Of a stretch of DNA of 64,000 nt, positions 34,085-43,882 are shown piece by piece. A program made the position numbers and the translations under genes. Under the pieces are notes generated by a model. The model saw only the letters and a list, made by a program, of their open reading frames with translations. It ran no database searches and was not told the DNA's origin. Source of the stretch: Niveispirillum lacus (lineage in GTDB: Bacteria; Pseudomonadota; Alphaproteobacteria; Azospirillales; Azospirillaceae); assembly GCF_002251795.1 (NCBI RefSeq), contig NZ_NOXU01000032.1:617754-681753 (forward strand), in the 5' to 3' direction. How positions within the stretch are numbered: the stretch's first letter is position 1; every line of letters begins with the position of its first letter.

Positions 34085-35049
34085 TGGCGGCCGCACCCAG
34101 CATCGACATTCTGTTGGCGACCTACAATGGCGCCCGTTATCTGCCGGCGCTCCTGGCCTCTCTGGCGGCGCAGGAGGGGCCGGCGTTTCGTGTTCTTGTG
34201 CGTGACGATGGGTCTGGTGACGCCACACCCGACATTCTGGCGGCCTGGGCAGCGCGCCACCCCGGCCGGGTGAGCCTGATCCCCACCGATGCTCCCACGG
34301 GCAGCGCTGCCGGCAATTTCGCACGGCTGATGCAGGCATCAGATGCAGATTATGTGCTGTTCGCCGATCAGGACGATATCTGGCGGCCGTCCAAGGTTGC
34401 CGCTACCTTGGACGCTCTGCAGGCCGCCGAAGCCCGCAGTGGGGGGCCGTCCCGCCCGGCCCTGGCTTTCTGCGACCTGGCCCTGGTGGACGGGGACGGC
34501 CGGCCGCTGCATGCCAGTTTCCGGGCGTTCCAGGGCCTAGATGTTGTCGCCGGATGTCGGCTGGAACGGTTGCTGCTTAACAATGTTGTGACGGGTTGCG
34601 CCATGGGCGTGAACCGTGCGGCCCTGACGACCTGCGGCACCTTGCCCGACGGTGTGATCATGCATGATTGGTGGCTGGCGCTGATCTGTGCTGGGCTGGG
34701 GACGATCCAGGTCATGCCCGACTGCCTGATTGAGTACCGTCAGCATGGTGGCAACGTTGTCGGCGCAAAGCGCAGCGATCCGCTGAATACCCTTTCCCGG
34801 CTTGGTCGGCTGTCGGCGTTACAGGATAATATCACGGCCTATCGACACTGGCTGACCACCCTTTGCCATCAGGCGGAACAGTTCGGGAATCGCTATGGGG
34901 CACACCTGTCGGCCGATCATCGTGCCCTGGTGCAGGCCTTTGCCGGACTGCGGCGGCAGGGGCCATTGCACCGCCGCCTGACCGCGCTGCGATACGGATT
35001 TCGATTAGAAACCCCGGCACAGACGCTTGCCTTCCTGGCCCGCATGTGA
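34081..35049 (+). CDS. Family 2 glycosyltransferase (rhamnosyltransferase-like)
   Basis: 322 residues with a GT-A fold: SIDILLATYNGARYLPALLASL at the N-terminus, VLVRDDGSGDAT, and the metal-binding D-X-D region YVLFADQDDIW. GCAMGVNRAAL and HDWWLALIC match the acceptor-side motifs of the RfbF/rhamnosyl type of GT2. Cytoplasmic; likely adds a deoxyhexose to the polysaccharide precursor. The sugar is inference. Last gene of the export block before the long AT-rich region. Confidence 0.88.
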   Translation: MMAAAPSIDILLATYNGARYLPALLASLAAQEGPAFRVLVRDDGSGDATPDILAAWAARHPGRVSLIPTDAPTGSAAGNFARLMQASDADYVLFADQDDIWRPSKVAATLDALQAAEARSGGPSRPALAFCDLALVDGDGRPLHASFRAFQGLDVVAGCRLERLLLNNVVTGCAMGVNRAALTTCGTLPDGVIMHDWWLALICAGLGTIQVMPDCLIEYRQHGGNVVGAKRSDPLNTLSRLGRLSALQDNITAYRHWLTTLCHQAEQFGNRYGAHLSADHRALVQAFAGLRRQGPLHRRLTALRYGFRLETPAQTLAFLARM

Positions 35050-35637
35050 GGTTCTGGGCCATGGGATTCGGTGTCCCGCCATGGGGACAGGGAATCATCG
35101 GCGGATTTTTCCGCGTCGCGGTGTATTTTTTAACATGGGGGCCGGTTCAGCCATCCGAAGCTGCCATAAATCCGACGTCGGAGATGTTCATCAACACTTC
35201 TACCCCTGGTGTTGCATAAACGCATCAGTTTAAGTATCTAACAATTTTAATAGTGATTTCATATGGTTACGCGAATTTCTTCAAGCGTGGCGGCCTATCA
35301 GCGACCTCATGTTAAAGAGTTGCTATACAAAACCTCATTCCTGGCGGTTTCGCAGTGCATTTGCCGCTTGCATCAAGAATGTACCTCGCATAAAGAACCT
35401 AACGACGCATAACGTATGGGGAGCGTTTTTGGGGTATGGTGTGGCCGAGCAAAATGTCTTCAGTCAGCTTTTTGCCAACGTGTGCCGCCAAGTTCTCGGC
35501 GGATGCCAACGTTTCATCCTATCCTTTGCGGGCGGGATTCCGTCTGCAAATAGGCTCTTTGGCTCGCCGCATGCCATTTTCCAATAACGGTCCCAGCAAC
35601 GGTTAAGCGCGACCAAGCCTTTCCACGGAGATCTTAG
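35050..35637. other. Long AT-rich leader/promoter region of the giant surface protein gene
   Basis: 588 bp without a supported gene. The part from about 35140 to 35440 is clearly more AT-rich than the flanking genes. A possible sigma-70 promoter is TTGCAT (35212-35217), 17 bp, then TATCTA (35235-35240); the -10 match is poor. That would give an mRNA leader of about 390 nt. GGAG stands 9 nt before the start codon at 35638. Long leaders are common on very highly expressed S-layer type genes. A 92-residue open frame at 35309-35587 has no recognisable content and is not called. Confidence 0.55.
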
Positions 35638-38600
35638 ATGGCTAGTCCCTCCATTTTCGTGTTCAACGAAGCCTACTATCTGGCTCAGAACCCGGATGTC
35701 GCCGCCGCCGTCAAGGCTGGCGCCCTGAAGTCCGGTCTTGAGCACTGGCAGGCCTACGGCGCTGCTGAGGGCCGTAATGCTTCGGCTTTCTTCGACTGGG
35801 AAGTCTATCGTGACAATAATCCCGACCTGGTTGATGCCGGTCTGGTCACGAGGCAGGACTTCACCCGTCACTTCAACACCTATGGCGTGAACGAGCAGCG
35901 CGTGTTCCTGAGCGCCAACGTGTTCAACGCGGACATCTATGCCGCGCAGAACCCGGATCTGGCCACCGCTGGGATCACCGATCGTCTGGCTCTGGAACAG
36001 CACTTCAAGGCCAACGGCATTTACGAAGGCCGCGTCACGAAGGCTGGTTTCGACCCGGTCGCCTACATCAATGCCAACACCGACCTGAAGGCGCTGCTGG
36101 ATGCCGGTGGCAACATCAACGGCTACCGGCTGGCTGACATCGCCAAGGCCGGTTGGTTCCATTACCTGAACTGGGGCATTGGCGAAGGCCGCACCGTTCC
36201 GGCCCCGAATCCGACCGTGACGATCGCCGCCGGCGGTTCGACCGTGACCGAAGGCGTCGCCGCGACCTTCACTGTCAGCCTGTCGATCCCGCTGACGACC
36301 GACACGACCTACACGTTCAACGTGACGGGCGACACCAAGAATGGCGCCCTGAACGCCGCGTCGGCCACCGACTTCGGTTCCGTCACCGGCACCGTGACGA
36401 TCCCGGCCGGCTCCACCTCGGCGACCTTCACCGTCACCCCGACGGCTGATGGCGTTTCCGAAGGTCTGGAAGGCTTCAAGGTCACCCTGTTCGATTCGCG
36501 TCTGAACGTCATCAAGACCTCCGACGTCATCGGTATCATCGACGCTGCCGCGCCGGTGACCCCGAAGACCATCACCCTGAGCACGGGTGCGGATGCCGGC
36601 ACGGGCTTCTCTGGTGATACGGCCAACGACACCTTCATCGGTGCGTTCAACCTGACCACCGGCAGCGTTGATGCCACCACCACCACCCTGACCGCTGGCG
36701 ACAGCCTGGTTGGCGGCGCTGGTGTGGATACGCTGTCCATCTCCGTCGCCGGCAGCGGCACGGGCGTGGGCACCGTAACCCCGACCCTGATCGGCATCGA
36801 GCAGATCTCTGTTGCTAGCTCGCTGAACGGCGTTGGCACGGCCTCGTTCGACCTGTCCCTGGCCGACAGCGCCCTGACCACCCTGAGCGTGACCTCCTCG
36901 GTTAACTCCGGTTCGAATGTTGCCTTCACCGGTGTGAACAAAATCGTCGCTGTTGACGCCAAGGGCGTTGGCAACCTGTCGGTTGGTTTTGCTTCGGGTG
37001 TGGTTTCCGGTACCGGTCACAGCCTGTCGCTGACCCTGGGCGGCTTCGGTTCCGGCACCGGCACGGGTGCGACCACCTTCGATGTCAACGGCATCGAAAC
37101 GTTGAACATCGCCTCGAACGGTGCGGCCAATACTGTCCGTCTTGGCGCCAGCGGCACGACTGGCACGAACACCGTCAATGCCTCCGGCTCCACGGCGCTG
37201 AGCCTGGATCTGGGCACGGGTCACGCTGTCACTACGGTGAATGGGTCTGGCCTGACCGCCGCCCTGACCGTGACCAGCATTGGTACCGGCAACGTTAGCG
37301 TGACCGGTGGTGCTGGCAACGACTCGTTCGACTTCGGTTCCAACTTTGACGCCACGGTCCAGACCGGCAGCGGTGCGACGCAGTTGGACGTCATCGCCGG
37401 CGGTTCGGGCACCGACACGCTGCGTATTCAGGCCGGTTCTGCCGTTGCTGACGCCGCCTTCGGCAACGTCTCTTCGGTTGAAGTGCTGAACCTGGGTGGT
37501 ACCAACACCGTGACGCTGGGTGCGACGGCCATGGCCGCCGGCATCACCAGCGTCGTTGACAGCGGCTCGAACATCAGCCTGTCGGTCGCCACGGGTTACA
37601 CCGGCACCCTGTCGGTTGCTCTCGGTGCCGTTGGTACTGGCACGGACAGCGTGACCGTTGTCGCCAGCGGTTCGGCCACCCTGAATGTGTCGGCCACGGT
37701 TGCTGGTTCCGATAACCTGACCGGTGTGACGATCTCGGCCGGTACCGGTACGGGCCAGGTGAGCGATACGCTGGCTTTGACGGCTTCGGGTGCCACCGCT
37801 GTGGCGAGCTTGGCCGCCACCATTACCGGTATCGACCGTATCACGGTCGCGGCCACGGGCAGCGGTGCGACCGGCCTGACCCTGACCACGAATAACGCCA
37901 ACATTGCTTCTGGCGGCACGCTGACGATCGATGCTTCGGCATTGACGACCGGTCAGGCGCTGACCCTGAGCGGTGGTGCGGAGCTCGATGGTCGGTTCAA
38001 CGTCACGGGCGGTTCCGGTAACGACAACATCATCCTCGGGTCTGGCAACGATACCGTCTTCGGTGGCGCTGGTAACGACTCGATTGACGCGTCGGCCGGT
38101 GGCAACGACGTCCTGTCGGGCGGCGCTGGCAATGATACCTTTACTCTGTCCGGCGCCCTGACTTCGGGTGACGTGATCGACGGCGGTGAAGGCACCGATA
38201 CGCTGGTTCTGGCCAGCGGCACTGTGACCTCCGCCATGCTGACCGGCGTGACGAACGTGGAGAACCTGGTGTTCTCCGGCGACGCCACCCTGAATGCCCC
38301 GATCCAGTTCACCAGCTTTGATCTGAGCTTGGCTTCGACGGCTGGTACGCTGACCCTGGCTTCCGGCTACACCGGCGCCACCACCGTGACCCTGGGTTCT
38401 GGCGACAGCGTCGTCAACACCGGTGCCAATGTCGCCCTGACGGTCAATGTGACCGACGTGGCCTATGGGACCGGTACCGGCCAGGTCATCTTCGGCGGCA
38501 CCGGCACCGATACGCTGAACCTGACGGGTGCGTCCACCGGCATCAGCGGCTCTCTGTCCGCCGTGACGCTGCACTCCGGCAGCCATGTCGAAGTGATCAA

Positions 38601-41514
38601 CGTCATTGACGCTGGTGACGCCACGGGTACCGGTGCGACCGGTGCTGGTAAGGATGTGTCGCTGACGCTGGCCAGCGGCTACGCCCGGTCTGTGACGGTC
38701 GACGCTTCCTCGCTGGACGCCGGCACCTCGGGCCTGGACGAGACCCTGACCTTCAACGCTTCGCAGTCTTCGGGCACCGTGACGGTGACCGGTGGTGCGG
38801 CCGCTGACACCATCACCGGCAGCGCCGGTAATGACGTGCTGAACGGCAATGGCGGTAACGACGTTCTGGTCGCCGGTGCAGGCTTCGATGTCCTGAACGG
38901 TGGTGACGGCAACGACACCCTGACCTTCTCGACCAACTTTGACGGTAACGACACCGTTAATGGTGGTTCGGGCACCGACACCCTGTCGATCGACCAGGGC
39001 ACCGGCGGTATTGGTGATCTGGCGTTCCTGAACGTGACCAATGTTGAGCGTCTGCAGGTGGCCGATGCCACCGGCACCGTGACGCTGGACACCCGCGCGC
39101 AGGCGGCTGGCATCAACACGCTCGTCCTCAGCGCTGGCAGCGCTGCGGTGGTGGTGAATGCGGCCGGCTACAGCAGTGGTCTGAACTTCCTCGCCACGTC
39201 GAACACGGGCAATGTTCAGCTGTCGGGTGGTGCGGGCAACGACACCTTCACCTTCACCGGTTCTGGCACGCTCCTGACCGCTGATGACTCTCTGATCGGT
39301 GGCTCCGGCACCGATACGGTGAGCGTTGGCAATGGCGCTGGTACCAGCGGTTCCGGCGATGCCTTTGCCGGCACCCTGGGTGCTGGTGTGGTTGGCATTG
39401 AGCAGATCACGGTTACCGATGCCGCGACCGGCACGGGTTCGACCGGCGCTGTGACGCTGACCCTGAACAGCGGCTTCAACAGCGGTGTTGCCGTCTCCGT
39501 TGATGCTTCGGCCCTGAATGGTACGGGTGAAGTCTTCACCTTCACCAACAATGGTACCGGCGCTGTGACGGTTCTGGGTGGTGCGGCTGCTGACGTGATC
39601 GTCGGTGGTTCGGGTGCTGACAGCATCGTGGGTAATGCCGGTAACGACAGCATCAACGCTGCCGCCGGTAATGACGTCATCAACGGTGGTGACGGCAACG
39701 ACACGATCACGGGTGGCGCTGGCGCCGATACGCTGACGGGTGGTTCGGGCAATGACGTGTTCGTCATCGCTTCCGGCTCCTCCACCAGCACGGGCGTTGA
39801 TGTCATCACCGATTACTCCTCGGGCGATGTCATCCGTCTGGACCTGACCTTGACCGGTGGCGCCACGATCGACGCGACCTACAAGGGTGCGGCGTCTTCC
39901 TACTCGGAATCGCTGTCGCTTCTGACCGGTACGTCGGGCACCAACGCTGGCCAGTATGTGTTCGTAACCGGTTCTCAGCAGCTGGTTGTCGACATCGACG
40001 GTAACGGCCTGATCCAGGGTAACGACCTCTACATCAACCTGTCAGGTACCACTGGCATCACGGCTTCGGCGATCGCCCTGGCTGTGACGGCGACGGGCAA
40101 CAACAACTCGGTGACCGGTGGCGCTGGCGATGACAGCCTGACGTTCAATGGCACCGGTACCGGCTTGCTGTTCGTCGGTGGTTCGGGTTCCGATACGTTG
40201 ACCGTCTCCTCGACCGGTGTGACGGGTACGTTCTCCGGTGGGGCGGGCACGGGTGACGTGCTGGTCTTCGCCTCCGGTTCGAACTCCGGTTCGGTGATCA
40301 CGCTCAACGCGGTTGAGACCGTGCAGGTTGCTTCGGGCGGTACTGGTACGGCGGTGATCGCTTCGGGCGTTACCGTCACCGGCTCGGTTGCTTCGGGTGG
40401 TCAACTGTATGTGTCCGGTGCAGCCGGTGCTGAAACCCTGGTCCTGTCCGGTGTCGGTACGGTGTTTGTGACCGATACGGCCGGTGGCTTCACGGTCTCC
40501 GGTACCACGGGTGCTGACGCTGTCGGTGTGTTGGGCTCGGGTGCTCTGACGATTTCGGATACTGGCGGCGCGTTGTCCCTCAGCGGCACGACCGGTACGG
40601 AAAGCGTGACGGTCACTGGTACCTCGACCAGCATCAGTGTTCAGGACGGCAGCGGTCTGTTTACGCTGACGACCACCACGGGTGCTGATGCGGTGTCCTA
40701 TACCGGTCTCAGCACCAGCGGTACCTACAACTTCACCCTGGGTAGCGGCGACGACACCCTGAGCCTGACGGGCAGCGGTGGTACGGGTACGGTTGACGGT
40801 GGCGCGGGTAACGATACCCTGACCTTCGCTTCGTCCGGTGGTCATGTCGTGGCTGTCTCCAACGTTGAGACGGTGAGCGGCGGCTCTGGCGTGGATACGC
40901 TGACTCTGTCCAACACGGGCAGCGACATCGTTCTGCTGGGTGGTGGCACCACCGGTTCCGCGACCGGTACGGCGATCACCATCTCCAACTGGGGCACCGG
41001 CGCTGACGTGATCGATCTGGTGGCCACGGGCGGTGCGGACACGGTTGTGTTCGGCACCGGCTTCAACGGCACCGGTGGCATTACTGGTCTGGTGTTCAAT
41101 GGCTTCGATGCCGGTGCGTCCAGCGATGTGCTGAACTTTGCCGATATCGTCACCGGTACGGGTGTCAACACGACCATCGGTACGCTGGGTGGTTCTGTTG
41201 CCGATACGTCGGTTGGTACCAGCGGCATCATCATGATGACCGGGGCAGCCACCATCACGAACGCTAACTTCGTGGTCGGCGCGACGGCTGGTAATAATGG
41301 TCAGATCCATCTGACTTCTACCCAGACCGATCCGTTTATCGTGTTGGTCGCTAATACAAACACCTCCACGGCGTTCAATGTTTACCTAGTTGACTCGGAT
41401 CTGCTTGGTGACGCTTCGGCCATCGCGGCCGGCGAAGTGCGCCTGATCGGTACGGTTAACTTGGCTGGTACCGACACATTCTCTACGCTCGTTGCCGGTA
41501 ACTTTGTCCTCTAA
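35638..41514 (+). CDS. Giant RTX/S-layer-like secreted protein with a four-fold N-terminal module
   Basis: 1958 residues, very rich in Gly, Thr, Ser, Ala and Asp; I see no cysteine and no signal peptide. N-terminus (7-185): four tandem modules, each with a Y-X3-N-P-D-(V/L)-like motif (YLAQNPDV, YRDNNPDL, YAAQNPDL, YINANTDL) and closing with a G-X2-E-G-R-like motif (YGAAEGR, YGVNEQR, NGIYEGR, WGIGEGR). Residues about 190-302 form a Calx-beta-like domain. The rest is repetitive beta-rich sequence with about 16 RTX-type GGxGNDx copies that should bind calcium, e.g. GGAGNDSIDASAGGNDVLSG. The C-terminus (DTFSTLVAGNFVL) looks like a type I secretion signal. A PrtD-type ABC exporter and an HlyD-type adaptor are 6-10 kb downstream. 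An S-layer or a giant adhesin both fit. Very uniform codon use suggests high expression. Confidence 0.9.
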   Translation: MASPSIFVFNEAYYLAQNPDVAAAVKAGALKSGLEHWQAYGAAEGRNASAFFDWEVYRDNNPDLVDAGLVTRQDFTRHFNTYGVNEQRVFLSANVFNADIYAAQNPDLATAGITDRLALEQHFKANGIYEGRVTKAGFDPVAYINANTDLKALLDAGGNINGYRLADIAKAGWFHYLNWGIGEGRTVPAPNPTVTIAAGGSTVTEGVAATFTVSLSIPLTTDTTYTFNVTGDTKNGALNAASATDFGSVTGTVTIPAGSTSATFTVTPTADGVSEGLEGFKVTLFDSRLNVIKTSDVIGIIDAAAPVTPKTITLSTGADAGTGFSGDTANDTFIGAFNLTTGSVDATTTTLTAGDSLVGGAGVDTLSISVAGSGTGVGTVTPTLIGIEQISVASSLNGVGTASFDLSLADSALTTLSVTSSVNSGSNVAFTGVNKIVAVDAKGVGNLSVGFASGVVSGTGHSLSLTLGGFGSGTGTGATTFDVNGIETLNIASNGAANTVRLGASGTTGTNTVNASGSTALSLDLGTGHAVTTVNGSGLTAALTVTSIGTGNVSVTGGAGNDSFDFGSNFDATVQTGSGATQLDVIAGGSGTDTLRIQAGSAVADAAFGNVSSVEVLNLGGTNTVTLGATAMAAGITSVVDSGSNISLSVATGYTGTLSVALGAVGTGTDSVTVVASGSATLNVSATVAGSDNLTGVTISAGTGTGQVSDTLALTASGATAVASLAATITGIDRITVAATGSGATGLTLTTNNANIASGGTLTIDASALTTGQALTLSGGAELDGRFNVTGGSGNDNIILGSGNDTVFGGAGNDSIDASAGGNDVLSGGAGNDTFTLSGALTSGDVIDGGEGTDTLVLASGTVTSAMLTGVTNVENLVFSGDATLNAPIQFTSFDLSLASTAGTLTLASGYTGATTVTLGSGDSVVNTGANVALTVNVTDVAYGTGTGQVIFGGTGTDTLNLTGASTGISGSLSAVTLHSGSHVEVINVIDAGDATGTGATGAGKDVSLTLASGYARSVTVDASSLDAGTSGLDETLTFNASQSSGTVTVTGGAAADTITGSAGNDVLNGNGGNDVLVAGAGFDVLNGGDGNDTLTFSTNFDGNDTVNGGSGTDTLSIDQGTGGIGDLAFLNVTNVERLQVADATGTVTLDTRAQAAGINTLVLSAGSAAVVVNAAGYSSGLNFLATSNTGNVQLSGGAGNDTFTFTGSGTLLTADDSLIGGSGTDTVSVGNGAGTSGSGDAFAGTLGAGVVGIEQITVTDAATGTGSTGAVTLTLNSGFNSGVAVSVDASALNGTGEVFTFTNNGTGAVTVLGGAAADVIVGGSGADSIVGNAGNDSINAAAGNDVINGGDGNDTITGGAGADTLTGGSGNDVFVIASGSSTSTGVDVITDYSSGDVIRLDLTLTGGATIDATYKGAASSYSESLSLLTGTSGTNAGQYVFVTGSQQLVVDIDGNGLIQGNDLYINLSGTTGITASAIALAVTATGNNNSVTGGAGDDSLTFNGTGTGLLFVGGSGSDTLTVSSTGVTGTFSGGAGTGDVLVFASGSNSGSVITLNAVETVQVASGGTGTAVIASGVTVTGSVASGGQLYVSGAAGAETLVLSGVGTVFVTDTAGGFTVSGTTGADAVGVLGSGALTISDTGGALSLSGTTGTESVTVTGTSTSISVQDGSGLFTLTTTTGADAVSYTGLSTSGTYNFTLGSGDDTLSLTGSGGTGTVDGGAGNDTLTFASSGGHVVAVSNVETVSGGSGVDTLTLSNTGSDIVLLGGGTTGSATGTAITISNWGTGADVIDLVATGGADTVVFGTGFNGTGGITGLVFNGFDAGASSDVLNFADIVTGTGVNTTIGTLGGSVADTSVGTSGIIMMTGAATITNANFVVGATAGNNGQIHLTSTQTDPFIVLVANTNTSTAFNVYLVDSDLLGDASAIAAGEVRLIGTVNLAGTDTFSTLVAGNFVL

Positions 41515-41554
41515 GGTTTGTTCGCAAGAACGACATAAGAGGAAGTGAGTACCT

Positions 41555-41589
41555 CCGCCGCCCCCTCACCGGGGCGGCGGATTTTTTTT
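41555..41589 (+). terminator. Strong terminator after the giant surface protein gene
   Basis: A perfect 10-bp GC stem (CCGCCGCCCC / GGGGCGGCGG) with loop CTCACC, then an A and eight Ts. It starts 41 bp after the stop codon and should end most transcription from the giant gene before the glycosyltransferase genes. Confidence 0.95.
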
Positions 41590-41626
41590 GAGAGATGGTT
41601 TCCGGCGTCCTTGTCAGTAGGTTGCG

Positions 41627-43756
41627 ATGCACGCGTTTCTGGTTGCGGAAGATTTCACCCTCCACACCACCCGTTTCACCCGCCGGTATCTGGGCGGCAC
41701 GCTGCAGGGCGAGGTGCCGATCGATCGGCTGGTGATTGATATCGGCGCCGAAGGCGACATGGTGCGCAAAGCCATGGAGGCGGATTACAAGGCCCGCCAC
41801 GCCAAGGATGAGGTGATCGACGTTCCCAAAAGCGGCGAAACCGACAGCGCGGCCACGACGACGGGTGAGACCACCGGCACCAGCGATGGCGACGCATCCG
41901 CCGCCACGATGCCGCAATTCATGAGCAATGTTCAGGAAAGCCAGTTGCTTTCTTGGGCGAACTTGCCCCCGCGCCTGGGGCGGGTGTCATCCCGGATGGT
42001 GCAGCCCAGCAGCCTGTTCCGGCATCCCGACGAAGGCGATGTTCTGGCCATGCAGCTGCAGGCGTTGAAGGCGCGGCATCCAGAGAAGAAACATTTCCAT
42101 CTGGCGGTGGTGAACGCCTTTGGCACCAATCTGGGCGACACCATTCTGGGGATGACGGCGCTTCGTCATATTGCTGGCTACCTGAAACAACATCTCGACA
42201 GTTTTGTCATTGATCTGCTGCTGGGCGCCAATGCTGGTGTGGCCAATTTTGACATTGCCGGCCACGATGATTGGCTGGGTGAGCAATATCTGCTGGGCCC
42301 CACCCTGACTGAATTCGCCCGCTACGATGCCTATTTCGACTTTACCGGCCTGATCGCGCTGCCGCGTATCACCGAAATGGCCATTTCCGACTGGTATCTG
42401 TGGTGGAGCGGGCTGGACCCGGCCACGGTCCCGGCTGTGTCCAAGCGCAACATCCTCTATCACCAGTGGCCCGTCTGGCAGGAAGTGTCACGGGCGCTGC
42501 AGGGCATCAAGGGGCGAAAGATTTTCTTCAACCCCAAGGCCAGCGTGCCTTTGCGGACCTTCGCCGACGAGCATGTGGCCAAGTTTCTAAAGCGGCTGCT
42601 GAAACTGGCGCCCGATACCACCATCATTGTCGATCGTGAGATCAAACTTGATCATCCACGCCTGATCAATCTCTCAAAGGAAATCAATTCTGCGGCCAAA
42701 TTTGGCGCGTTGGTTGCCCATATGGACGGTATGATCAGTGTCGACAGTTTTGCACTGCATGCTGCGGATTGCGCCAGTGTGCCCAGTGTCGGACTGTTCG
42801 CATCCATCGACCCCTATGCCTATCCTTATTATCCCCATCATCAGGGGGTGTTGATCCCCGATGGCGAAACCCTGCCCGCCTATAAGAAATTCAAGACCAA
42901 TTCGGACGAGGAATGGGCAGAAATCAAGGATGTCTACGCAGACGCCTGGGGCCGGCTGGACCCGCAGGTAGTGTGGAACATTCTGCAGGAAAAGATGAAC
43001 GCCCGCAACAACGTGCCGCCGCATAATGGCACACGTATGGTGTATGGCCCGCACCAGCGCCCCCGCTACAAACAGACGGGCCAAGGTCGGCTCTTGCCGC
43101 ATGAGAATAGCCCGCCGCTGTGGTTGCAGGCGCAACGACGGATGCTGGAGATCGGCAAGTTGCTGCTGCGTCCCCGCAGCCAGGCCATCATGGTCACGCC
43201 CGGGCAAAGCATGCTGCCGGTTGCCGTCGCCCAGCATATGGAGCGGGAAGGGCGCCTGCATGTGTTTGAACCACGTGACGCGCGCCGGCAACTGATCGCC
43301 ATGGACATTCTGGACCGCGCGGCGACCGGTATCCAGGTGCAATATTATGATGCGTTTCCAGGCAAGATCGAGCAGGCCTCCTTCCCGTTGGAGGATGTGC
43401 TGTCGGAAACCAACCCGACAGTTTGGGGTAACCTTTACAAGAAGAAGTCGGTCAAACCCCTCAGCATCGATGCGATGGATCTTGATGTGCTGAGCTGCAT
43501 CGTGATGAGCATGCCGGCGCCCTGGAAACTGGTGCTGGAGTCTGCGTTGGAGACGATTGAACGGCTCAAGCCCGCCATCCTGATCGGCCCGGTTGCCAGT
43601 TTCCAAGATATTCGTGACATTGCCACGATGCTGCAGGCCGTGAAATATCAGTGCTGGATCGAGCAGTTGGAACCCGGTAAATCCGAAACCAGCATCTTGC
43701 TTGCCGTGAATGATCAGATGAAGGTGCAGGGGCTGAAGCGCGTCCAGTTCACTTGA
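41627..43756 (+). CDS. GT9-like/FkbM-like two-part protein, probable surface glycan enzyme
   Basis: 709 residues, no signal peptide. The N-terminal ~70 residues and an acidic Thr/Ser-rich linker (about 70-100) are unplaced. Residues about 155-460 resemble the heptosyltransferase (GT9, GT-B) family: AVVNAFGTNLGDTILGMTALRHIAGYL, then FFNPKASVPLRTF, TTIIVDREI, and GALVAHMDGMISVDSFALHAADCASVPSVGLF, which matches the donor-site D-(S/T)-X2-X-H-X-A region. Residues about 515-700 look like an FkbM-type Rossmann fold (SQAIMVTPGQSMLPVAVAQH, LHVFEPRDARRQLIAM, then MDLDVLSCIVMSMPAPWKLVLESALETIERLKPAI), but the usual Gly-rich SAM motif is degenerate. I infer a transferase acting on a surface glycan. The fold assignments need a structure prediction. 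Confidence 0.6.
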   Translation: MHAFLVAEDFTLHTTRFTRRYLGGTLQGEVPIDRLVIDIGAEGDMVRKAMEADYKARHAKDEVIDVPKSGETDSAATTTGETTGTSDGDASAATMPQFMSNVQESQLLSWANLPPRLGRVSSRMVQPSSLFRHPDEGDVLAMQLQALKARHPEKKHFHLAVVNAFGTNLGDTILGMTALRHIAGYLKQHLDSFVIDLLLGANAGVANFDIAGHDDWLGEQYLLGPTLTEFARYDAYFDFTGLIALPRITEMAISDWYLWWSGLDPATVPAVSKRNILYHQWPVWQEVSRALQGIKGRKIFFNPKASVPLRTFADEHVAKFLKRLLKLAPDTTIIVDREIKLDHPRLINLSKEINSAAKFGALVAHMDGMISVDSFALHAADCASVPSVGLFASIDPYAYPYYPHHQGVLIPDGETLPAYKKFKTNSDEEWAEIKDVYADAWGRLDPQVVWNILQEKMNARNNVPPHNGTRMVYGPHQRPRYKQTGQGRLLPHENSPPLWLQAQRRMLEIGKLLLRPRSQAIMVTPGQSMLPVAVAQHMEREGRLHVFEPRDARRQLIAMDILDRAATGIQVQYYDAFPGKIEQASFPLEDVLSETNPTVWGNLYKKKSVKPLSIDAMDLDVLSCIVMSMPAPWKLVLESALETIERLKPAILIGPVASFQDIRDIATMLQAVKYQCWIEQLEPGKSETSILLAVNDQMKVQGLKRVQFT

Positions 43757-43882
43757 CCGCGGTCCCCGCAACCGAACCAGATCAGTCGTGTCGCCCACGC
43801 CCCTCTTGGTCGGGGCTGACCCATTTTCCCGTCGGCCGCCCCTGCTGAAGGTGCGGCCGCGCTGGCCCAACGGAGCAAATCC

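Noticed and set aside
35309..35587. 92-residue open frame in the leader of the giant gene
   Set aside because: No recognisable motif and no good ribosome site; its codons do not resemble those of neighbouring genes. Retained as possible leader or RNA sequence only.
35464..38586. Minus-strand open frame of about 1040 codons opposite the giant surface protein
   Set aside because: Its product is repetitive Arg/Gly/Thr sequence mirroring the Gly/Thr codons of the plus-strand RTX gene. There is no ribosome site or recognisable domain.
40042..41310. Minus-strand open frame of about 420 codons opposite the 3' part of the giant gene
   Set aside because: Same codon-bias shadow of the repeated plus-strand codons.
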